Source: Casuarius casuarius (Eukaryota; Chordata; Aves; Casuariiformes; Casuariidae). Taken from it: a stretch of DNA of 64,000 nt. Where the stretch lies: contig PTFA01000020.1 in the NCBI GenBank assembly GCA_003342895.1, positions 6,713,644 to 6,777,643 on the forward strand. Reading direction: 5' to 3'. The translations under genes and the position numbers were made by a program. Position 1 is the first letter of the stretch, and every line of letters begins with the position of its first letter. Below the pieces are notes generated by a model. It ran no database searches. It worked only from the letters and a program-made list of their open reading frames with translations, and had not been told where the DNA came from. Shown here piece after piece: positions 26,520 to 34,630 of this stretch.

Positions 26520-27939
26520 CACTTTTTATAGCATTTGCACACTGATTGAAATGGATTCGAAGGCATTTTCTGAATCTGCAAGATGTAACAGAATTCCTAC
26601 AACTCTTCCTGAATTATCAAATATATTATTATTATTTTTGCCAAAGAATAGCTCTTAATCCCAATACAATCTGGCTGTAAATAAATTAAACAAATCCCAC
26701 TAAAAAAGTAGCATTAGCATGGGACATACAGTGCGTGTTTCATGCATCACGAAAAAAACACCCATGAATTTAGTTTAAAAATTAATCCAAAAGAACTGCA
26801 AATTAGGCCGTGCATTTAAAAAAAGAAAAAAAAATCTATTTGCACAATGAAGGCGATTGTTCCTTAGCTCAGAAAAAGCCGTGACTTTTTCCTGGCGCAG
26901 GCGGTCAGGAGGTCGAGGCGAGGGGAGCCTAGCGCCAGCCCGCAGCGGGGGCAGGCAAACCCCAGCGCCGGGGCCGAGCCCCCAGCAGCCTGCGCACCGG
27001 AGCGGCACACCCGAGCGAGCTAAAATGGAGCCTGCATTTCATGTCAACCCGGGAGGCAGGCAGAGGGCAGCCGCGCCGGGGCAGGGGCAAGGGCAAGGTC
27101 AGCCGCCGGCCGGCTGCGAGCGCCCGCTCCGCCGCCTCCCGGCCAAAGCCCCCCTCCTCGCCTCCCCCGCTCACGGAGGGCCAAGCCGGGGCGGCGGCGC
27201 CCGCCCCCGAAACGCCTCTCCAAGGCCACGCAAGGCCCTGCGCGCCCGGGCTTGGCCCCTGCCCCCGCGCGCCCGCCCGCCCGCCGCGCCGCTGCGGAGC
27301 CGGGCGCTGCGCTCCCGCCGCCTCCCCGCGCCCGCCGCCCCGGCCGCCGCTCTGCGGGGGGATTAGCTCCCCGCAGCGCCGGCGCGGCTCCTCTAGCGGG
27401 CACACAGCGAAAGGGCTGCACGGGGGCAAACGGAGGTGGGGGGAGGGCACAACTCCAGCCCTTCGCGTCGGCCCCGGCGGAAAGAAAAAGGAGAAATATT
27501 TGCGGGGCTGCAAGCGCCAGCCCCCTTCCCCCATCCTCCCGCCCCGCGCACCGGGACACCCACAGCCCCGGCTCGGGTGACAGCGCCCGAAGGGCCGGGA
27601 GAGCGGTGCCCCAGCCCCTTCCCCTCGGATCGCCCCTGCCTGCAGCGGGGCGGGGGTGTGCTCCGGCTGCGGCGGCGCCCACGGGGCCGGGGCCGCCCTG
27701 GTGAACTCCCGGTGACCGAGCCCAGCAGCTCCGGCCCCGGCGGCTCAGCCCCCCCGCCCTCCCCCGGCCCGGCGCGAAGGGGCTGCAGGCATGCTCGGAG
27801 CAGATGTGCCGGAGCCAGGCTAATGACCCCTCCGTCCACCCCTGCTCTCCTTAAACCAACCCCGGGGCCAAGCAGGGGCACGGTATTTTTAGGTCCCTTC
27901 CCCTCCCTTCTGCCTCTCAGTAGCTGCGGAGCGCTTAAT

Positions 27940-27957
27940 GGGGGGGGGGGGGGGGGG
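27940..27957 (+). repeat. G18 homopolymer
   Basis: An uninterrupted run of 18 Gs is followed by a purine-rich stretch (GAAGAGAGAGAAAGAAAG). Its length should be treated with caution because such runs are often misread. Confidence 0.9.
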
Positions 27958-28061
27958 AAGAGAGAGAAAGAAAGAGAAAAGTTAACTGTCTTGCAAAGAG
28001 GGGAGCAAATAGGAAAGGGGGAGGGCACGAAGGAAGAGGGCAGGGTGAGCTGTGTCAGGGG

Positions 28062-28104
28062 ACGTGTGTGTCTGTGTGTGTGCACGCATGTGTGCGTGCG
28101 CACG
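28062..28104 (+). repeat. Imperfect GT/GC-rich microsatellite
   Basis: An interrupted GT repeat (GTGTGTGTCTGTGTGTGTG, then GCATGTGTGCGTGCGCAC) lies in the intronic half of the CpG island. Confidence 0.8.
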
Positions 28105-28725
28105 GGGTGCCCGCGGGCGGGGAGGATCGGGATGCACTTTAGCCCTGTGCTCTGCTGCTCTCGTCTGGGGCAGCGCTGCTGAAGCCCGAGTCTCGCCTGA
28201 CCCTTCATTTCACTGCGGCCAGGAGGAGCCCCGATCCCGCCGCCGCCGCCTCTCCCTGCTCTGCAGGGACCTCGCCTGCCACGGTCTGCCTCCCCGCTGC
28301 CCCCTCCCCCGCCGGCGGCGGCGGCCCCGGCCCCCTCCGGGGGTGGCGGTGGGGTCTGTGTGCGGTGCCCCCGCCGTCGCCGGCCCCCGCCGGGGCCGCT
28401 GCCCGCCTCCCCCCGCTCCCGGTCCGCCCAGCCCCGCCGCAACCTTTAGCCGGGGACGGACCTCTCGGCTGGTTCCGCACAAGACGCCAGCAGCCGTTTC
28501 CCCTCTCGCCGCCCTCCCCTCCGGTGCTAGCCCCCCTCCCCACCCCAATAAAACAGACCCCCCCCTCCCTCTGGCCCCAAAGAGAAACCCACACCGCCCC
28601 CCCCAACACAAATGCACAATCACGGGCGAGGGGAGGGAGAGGGAGGAAAGGGCGAGAGACGCGAAGAAAGAAGGGGGGAAAGGAGAGAGAGAGGAAAAAT
28701 TAAAAGGGCACAAGGCTGTTCATCA

Positions 28726-28739
28726 CCAACATGGCTGCC
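28726..28739 (+). promoter_or_regulatory. Possible YY1-type site in the first intron of ZNF827
   Basis: The sequence CCAACATGGCTGCC resembles the YY1 core (AAnATGGCGGC or CAAGATGGCTGC). It lies within the CpG island about 160 bp past the exon 1 donor. YY1 sites just downstream of start sites are common in CpG-island promoters. The call rests on the motif alone. Confidence 0.4.
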
Positions 28740-28896
28740 TTAGCTCAGACCTAAAAGAGGAATAACCCAGGCTGTGTCTTTGTCAGTTTCACCTCTGTAA
28801 CCCTAAACTAATGCACGAAACGACGGAGGCGGCTGCAGAGGGGAAGGAGACGGGGAAAGGAGGAAGGAGAAAATGGCAAAAAGAGGGGGCACTTAC

Positions 28897-28939
28897 GTGA
28901 AGAGAGGCGCTTGGGCTGCTCCTGCTTCCTCCTGGGCAT
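28897..28939 (-). CDS. ZNF827: ZNF827 coding exon 1 (start codon and putative NuRD-binding motif)
   Basis: The minus strand reads ATG at 28939-28937 and encodes MPRRKQEQPKRLSS plus the first base of codon 15, then a consensus donor GTAAGT at 28896-28891. This matches the N-terminus of vertebrate ZNF827 as I remember it (MPRRKQEQPKRL...). The ATG has A at -3 and no other in-frame ATG in the open frame upstream, so the start is well supported. The basic RRK motif at the extreme N-terminus is the type used by FOG1 and SALL proteins to bind RBBP4/7 of the NuRD complex; human ZNF827 is reported to recruit NuRD, including at telomeres in ALT cells. NuRD binding here is inferred from the motif, not shown. 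The exon supplies only 14 codons and lies about 25 kb from exon 2, inside the CpG island. The 5' UTR and transcription start were not located precisely; both should lie between 28940 and about 29630. Confidence 0.93.
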
Positions 28940-29219
28940 TTTCCCCCTTTTTTCACATTCTCCTCCTTGGTTTAACGGGAGATCAAAAAAGACCGGGAGG
29001 GGGGGCACAGACAGGCACAAAGCCGGGGCCCCCGGGGGAGCTGCTAACCGGGGCGGGTTTTCCCTCTTCGCCGGAAAAAAGGGGGCTGAAGCCGGTTTTC
29101 CTGGAGCCACCACGAAGGGCTCGCTCTCCCCCTCTCTTTCTTTTTCCTCCCACCCCGGTCGTGCACCTGGCTTGTCCCCGGTCGCAGTATCCCTCTGCGG
29201 CCGGGGATGTGATCCCGGC

Positions 29220-29237
29220 GGGCGGGCGGGCGGCGGG
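29220..29237 (+). promoter_or_regulatory. GC-box cluster with G-quadruplex pattern
   Basis: Four runs of three Gs are separated by 1, 1 and 4 bases, which fits the classic G-quadruplex pattern. The same bases form overlapping GGGCGGG (Sp1-type) boxes. The cluster lies about 290 bp upstream of the ZNF827 start codon with respect to the minus-strand gene. Confidence 0.5.
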
Positions 29238-29365
29238 CGCCGTGGCAGGGCGCCGGCAACGCGGCGGTGCCGAGGGCTGCGCCCCGCGCGCCTCCCGGCC
29301 CCTAACTAACACTAACGCCGGGATCAAAGGGCAGCGGCGGCGGCGCTCACGGCTCGCCCGCGGGC

Positions 29366-29394
29366 GGCAGGCAGGCAGGCAGGCAGGCAGGCAG
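29366..29394 (+). repeat. (GGCA)7 microsatellite
   Basis: Seven tandem GGCA units lie in the upstream half of the ZNF827 CpG island, immediately before a CA/CG repeat. They could fall in the 5' UTR or the proximal promoter. Confidence 0.9.
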
Positions 29395-29410
29395 CGAGAG
29401 GCAGACAGGG

Positions 29411-29413
29411 ACA

Positions 29414-29448
<35 letters not shown>

Positions 29449-29487
29449 CGGCGGGCGGGCACACACACGCGCGCACACACACACACA
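29411..29487 (+). repeat. Compound (CA)n/(CG)n microsatellite
   Basis: Two CA tracts each contain a GCGCGC core and are separated by CCGGCGGGCGGGC. Alternating purine-pyrimidine DNA of this sort can adopt the Z form and is usually length-polymorphic. It lies about 470-550 bp upstream of the ZNF827 start codon. Confidence 0.9.
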
Positions 29488-29631
29488 AACCCGGGCAGAG
29501 CAAAGGGGAAGGTGCCCCCGCTCCCCGGCTGCACTTCAGGCGCGGCGCGGCGCTGCACGGCGCTGCGCTCCGGCGGGGTTCGCGGGGAGGATGCGCTGCC
29601 CCAGTCCCTCACCCGCTCCTAATTCGCTCTT

Positions 29632-29657
29632 AAAAAAAAAAAAAGGGGGGGGGGGGG
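29632..29657 (+). repeat. A13-G13 homopurine tract at the CpG-island edge
   Basis: Thirteen As are followed directly by 13 Gs at the boundary between the CpG island and the AT-rich flank. Confidence 0.9.
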
Positions 29658-30070
29658 AGAAAAGGAGGATTTGTGCGTCTCGACCATTCACACTGTAATT
29701 CCCTCACATTTCTGATAGTAAAGAAAATAATAGCTCTTTTATAAATTAAGACTTTTGTCTTCGTCTATTAAAAAAGAAAATTACAATATTGCAAAGAGAA
29801 CTCTTTAGGATTTCTTGGGCTTGTTTGCTCCCTACGCTTTGTGAAGATCTCATCTAAAGAGGCTTATTTTAACTGAACTTCAGTTTTGGGGGAGGGCAAT
29901 TGTATACAACTCTCTCCATGCCAAATTAAGTATATTAAATAAGCAAGAAAGGAAGCTGTGTAAGTTACTATGTGGATACACTATTTCAGTGTCAGGTTCT
30001 GAAAATTTCTAGTGCAGTTTTTAAGAAGTGGAAAAAATGCAGACAGCATGAAAATCACAACTCCTTGACG

Positions 30071-30099
30071 GGGGGGTGGGNGGGAGGAAAAAAAAAAAA
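30071..30099 (+). other. G-run with an undetermined base
   Basis: An N at 30081 sits in a G-rich run (GGGGGGTGGGNGGGAGG) followed by A12. It is the only ambiguous base I noticed and marks a low-quality position in the assembly. Confidence 0.95.
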
Positions 30100-31686
30100 C
30101 CCACGAGATTAGGTCACCCCTAATGGTTGATTTAACTGCTATATGATACTCCTACAGTGCACACAGCAATCTGGACTTCTGAAATTTACTTTTTTCCTGC
30201 TGTAATGCAGGTATATGAAGCTTTATCTTGGAGCAATTTCAGTGTGCATTATGAACCCAGTATACCAGTTTTCATTAACTGATACATACTTTCATTACTT
30301 CACAAATCACACATCTTTCTTCAAAGACAGACATGAAGGTGGGGGAAAAAATGGAAGAGGGATTGGGTCTCACTAAAGCACAAAAGGTACTTCGTGAAAG
30401 AGCAGCGTTCGCTTTGTGACTTGCAGTCATTTGGATAAAAGTTCACACAAAGGTTGTTAATGATTTAAACTCTAAAACCTGCTACTACAATTGAAGTAAA
30501 ATGGTTTGAAGCACGGTTGTTTCATATAGCTCTCTCTTTGTGTAAGGAAACTTTGAACTTAGCAGAATACATAATCAAAATCATGAATCAGATGTTGCAA
30601 AAATAAAAAAATGCATTATTCTAGCATGTATCCCCATTAGGATTTTTTTGCCTTTGACAATCTGACTCATCATTTTATCACATTATATTTCATCCTGCTA
30701 ACTTCAAAATAGTCTTTTTTTTAATAAACAGCTGGCTATAAAAAAAACCACAAAACACAGTAAATTTGCAACCTGTATCTTTTAAGCAGTCAACATGTAG
30801 TCTTAATCACTTCACCTTAGAACCGTTTCAAATAATAGTATGCCCATTTTACAGTTGCAATTGCCTTCTCCACAGGGGGCACGGGGGGGATCTAAAGATT
30901 TAAAAATACATATATGAGAATCTCAGGTTCACTAACATGCACATGTGATTGAGGTTAACACACACACATACACAGAAAGAGCGACTCCTCTTCTATTAAG
31001 GCAAAATACACCCCTTGTGACTTCAGCTAGTTTATCTCAATACAACTGAAATACTTCATTTTCATAAAGAGGGTGGTTTTTCTGTCTTTTTTTGTTTGTT
31101 TGTTTTTTTAGATCCAGAAGTAAAAAAACAAAATAAATAACTGTCAAAAACAGGGCTAGAGATGAATCCAAACAGATACCTTACACCTGCTCATCGTCAA
31201 ACCTATTCTGTACCAGCATAAGAATTCCCTCAGAATATTTAGGTCCTAGATTTGCATTTAACTCTCCAGATTACATCATTTTCTTGAATATTTGCATAGC
31301 ATTAGTAACATTATCCAAAAATTTCAGAGGTATTATTTACAATTGCTCACCTTTATTTGACCCACCTGGGACCTTCAGCAACATAACTCTGTTAACTTTA
31401 ATAGGGGTTGCATGACTAAACCTGTAATTAAATACACCTTAATGGCAATTGCATTGAACTAACCCAGCTCTGCAAGCAATGGCTGTTTGTCCAAATGCTC
31501 CTATATTCATAGGAGGCCACAAAGTACCAGATTCAGAGAGGGGAAAAAGTACTGGCTCTGTGCTGTTATCCACAGCTGCTCTGGCAGCCAGCTCTTCTTC
31601 AGGTGCTCTATAGAGAAGGGAATGTAGGAAATACTGCTTTCTGCATCATCACTCTTTCCACCTCCTATTCTACACGGATTTCTGGC

Positions 31687-31721
31687 GTAAATTAATGCTG
31701 ACATTGTCAGCATTAATTTAC
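31687..31721. repeat. Perfect palindrome, 17-bp arms with a 1-base spacer
   Basis: The left arm GTAAATTAATGCTGACA (31687-31703) and the right arm TGTCAGCATTAATTTAC (31705-31721) are exact reverse complements around a single T. The pairing stops cleanly on both sides. No surrounding transposon was recognised. Confidence 0.95.
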
Positions 31722-31764
31722 AATATGCTGATTTTTTTTCCTTCACCATCTGAAACCCACTTTA

Positions 31765-31961
31765 GGGGAGCTGAGGTGGCTGCAAAGACATTGCAGGAAC
31801 ACAACTCCTTGGAAGAATGGCGGGGACTGACAAGCAACAGAGCAGCACCAAACCTCTCGGAGAATGACCTTGGCTTCAACAGACCGCCCAAGGGTTTGTC
31901 CAAGAGTTTAGAGGGCCAAGCCGTAAGCCTGTTCCGCAGTGAAAGAAATCTCAACGGTTGA
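31765..31961 (+). other. CpG-dense open frame preceded by a good splice acceptor; function unknown
   Basis: A T8 tract and CCTTCACC lead to CCCACTTTAG at about 31756-31765. The plus-strand frame then stays open for about 65 codons (AKTLQEHNSLEEWRGLTSNR, then PNLSENDLGFNRPPKGLSKS) to a TGA at 31959. The segment has several CpGs, unlike the AT-rich DNA on both sides. No family was recognised. It could be a terminal exon of an unannotated transcript running away from ZNF827, a conserved regulatory block, or chance. The minus strand is also open over much of it. Confidence 0.25.
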
Positions 31962-34504
31962 ATGAATTATCAGGGATAAACTCTAGAAACTCTTCTAAGC
32001 TTGAGTATAATCCTGCACATGGAAATATTCTGTATGGGAAGAACTTGGTTCCTCATACCTATCCTGATTAATTGCATTACTCTAAATATTGTCCTATTCA
32101 AGATGTCCTATCCAGCCATCGCACAGAAAAATCAAAGACACCAGTGCTAACTTCACTTTTTTTTTTTTAATACATTGTCTTAAGGAAGATAACTAATGAT
32201 ATAATGCCATTTTAAAAATAATTTTACATTGTATGTTTGGTGGTATAGTGGAAATAAACGAAGTCAGTTGACCATACTTTTGAACATTTCTAGTTCAAAC
32301 ACAAAAAAATAGTTGCGAGTCTTCCACAGATAATATAAATAATGCATTACTTCTGCAGGTCCTTCTATTAATAAGTAATGACTGTATGGCACCTTCCGAA
32401 CACCAAACCTAGTTACACATATGAATTAAGTTCAGCCTCAGAAACCCCTGTTGAACAAAGTAAATATTTTCTTCACTTACACAAGAGAAAAATGAAAGAA
32501 ATGGAGTAAATAAGGTTATACACAGTAATAAATGATGTAATGTTCTTAAAACCTTTGCAGTGCATCTAACATCCAAACTGTCTTCGTATAATGTGACAAA
32601 TGCTTGAAAAGGCTGCTAACCAGACACCTAAAAATTAACCGACATCTTCATTTTATTTTTGAAACCTTAAGAGTTCTGTCACCAGGCTTAAATTAAAAAA
32701 AAAGGAAAAAAAGAAGTATACTGAGTGGAAAAACACAGCCCTATTAAGCAGTTTCGGGCCCCCAACCAAACCACAGTATTAGGCTACCTCTGCTTGAAGT
32801 ACAGCCTATACAAAATCATTTTATCAGGTCAGTTGTGTGCTCCTAAGCATGCAATAGGGAGATGTTCAGGCTTCACAGGCTCTCTTTCATGGTACTCCTA
32901 TCTTTAGATTAATTTCCTATTGAACATAGAAGACAGCATCACTTGCCTATAGACTCTCCATCTTTAATATCTGCCATCAAACATACTGTTAATCACTGAA
33001 ATGACACTATTTGGCCCACACCTCTTGGAGGGATACACTCAATAGCCTAAACTTCTCCTCTTTTCTATTTCAATTGATGCCAATATTTCTATGCTCAGCA
33101 GTAACTATGAATCAATCTTGCAAACAATTAAGATTTGATTAGAAACTTCTCTTTGCTCTAAAGTGTTTAAGAGGCAAGGGGACAAATGAATCCATAGGAT
33201 AACAGCTCATAAATCCCATCATCCATATTTGCAAATGCTTTGTAAAATAATAAAGTTAAGCAAATGGATCTGTAATAATAATAAATAAAGTTAATAACTG
33301 AGGAGGCCACCAACCAGTTTCACAGAGGCCAACAAACAATGATCAGAAGTCATTACTATCTGACAATTATCACCTTGGGACAGATGATAAATAATTACAA
33401 AGTGGGAGGAGTGGCTGCATAACCAGGACATCCTAGGCCTTTCAGTCATAGGCTTCAGCTTTGAAAAAGGCAGTTAAGGTCTCCTTCCTCAAAGTTTTTA
33501 ACCAAAATTTTTTTTTCCCCCCAAATGAAAAACAACGTACAAGGGCCACAGTCAATGAACTATCAAAACGACCCAGACAAGAGCTTTTTTGGAACCCTTG
33601 AAATCACTGATAGTGCTTTTCTCACTCTTTAGCTGTCTATTCTGTGCTTGTGAACAGAGAGTGTTTTGAATCAAGAATGTCCCTCAAGATCAACATTCTC
33701 ATGAATTTCAGTACAGGTTTGTGGCCTCAGTGTGGAGAGGCACCAAGAAGGAAGGGTGCAATATACTCTGTATCTCTTATCTAAACTACAAATAGGTTTG
33801 TCAGTATCTTGTCCAAATCCTGGCAAACAAACTAGCCAAAATCATTTTAAAGTAATTTCAACACAAGCTGCTTTCCAGTTGCAATGCAATTTTAGCATGT
33901 TAATACCCTTTACAGTATCTATGGCATTTATATTGTCCAGCTGTTCATACAGCACACTACCTAGGAAAGGTGATACAACTCTTAACTTCAACAAAAGAAA
34001 ACAACCCCCGCTCACAGTACTAGAAGCTGCTAACCTTAAATCCGCACTGATAAACAATCCTACACTTTGCAGGCCAGAAACACACTGACTATAGGCCTCA
34101 GGAGGGATTGTGTTAGTGGCTACTCAGCTACTTTAGGATGTTTCTTCAGATTTACAGAGGAAGTCTTGTGATTATCTTACTGTAAGTACAGTTGGTTTTT
34201 CATTTCCATAATTCACTACATTATCATTTCATGCCCCTTTTCTTGTAAGCACATTTTGCATAAAACCTTACTTGAACCTATAATTATCAAATAGACTTAG
34301 ATCTGCAAATATTTGAAATGCAGAATTTCTCCTGAAAGTTTGAAGCAGCAACATCTTAGCCAGTACAGATTAACTATACAAAAATTAAATTCATATTTTA
34401 CAACATAAAATGCTAAGTCATTTCTGACTTGACTAGAATAGTTTGTTTAGTCAGCTGGGGACTGGAACACTTAACTCAGGGCTATTACAGTTACAAGTGG
34501 ACAA

Positions 34505-34630
34505 CATGGATAAATATCAGGCCCAGTTCTGATCTTTTTGCACCACTTTCTTCTCTACAATCCATTCAAATCAATGGCTTTGTCCCATCATAAGAATGAT
34601 TTAAATTAAATCAGTGAGACACAGCATGCT
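34505..34630. repeat. Possible old amniote interspersed repeat
   Basis: The stretch ATCAGGCCCAGTTCTGATC and, further on, CCATTCAAATCAATGG resemble a repeat I remember from sauropsid genomes, with a CCATTGACTTCAATGG core. The copy is short and degraded. Confidence 0.3.

Larger units (their letters stand above)
3968..28896 (-). other. ZNF827: Intron 1 of ZNF827 (about 24.9 kb)
   Basis: The intron is bounded by a GTAAGT donor (28896-28891) and a CAG acceptor (3970-3968) on the minus strand. It is mostly AT-rich single-copy-looking DNA with scattered stop codons in all frames. I see no nested gene that I recognise. Contents that stand out are listed separately: a poly-T tract, a CT repeat, two protein-like fragments on the plus strand (9896-10317 and 14476-14616), a fold-back element near 20.3 kb, a TTA/TAC-rich microsatellite, a CR1 3' end near 25.5 kb, and a CpG island covering the last 2 kb next to exon 1. 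The rest, for example 4100-9800, 10400-14400, 14700-20200, 20500-24000 and 24150-25400, shows nothing I can assign. Confidence 0.88.
26880..29630 (-). promoter_or_regulatory. ZNF827: CpG-island promoter of ZNF827
   Basis: An abrupt change from AT-rich DNA to CpG-dense, GC-rich DNA begins near 26880 and ends near 29630. The block surrounds coding exon 1, so it is very probably the ZNF827 promoter with its 5' UTR. There are many GC boxes, for example the GGGCGGG series at 29217-29238, and I see no convincing TATA box, as expected for a dispersed CpG-island promoter. The island extends about 2 kb into intron 1, which leaves room for alternative start sites. Long open frames across the island, including one of 349 codons on the minus strand that begins with TTG, are by-products of GC richness and are not called as genes. 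Confidence 0.85.

Noticed and set aside
27393..28442. 349-codon minus-strand open frame in the CpG island, with several other long frames nearby
   Set aside because: It begins with TTG, the product is a low-complexity Gly/Arg/Pro chain with a CA-repeat-derived Thr-His stretch, and all frames are open because GC-rich DNA has few stops.
28808..29113. 101-codon minus-strand frame that extends upstream of the ZNF827 start
   Set aside because: It starts with GTG, not ATG; the first ATG in this frame is the conserved MPRRKQ start. Past residue 14 it reads through the splice donor into intron.
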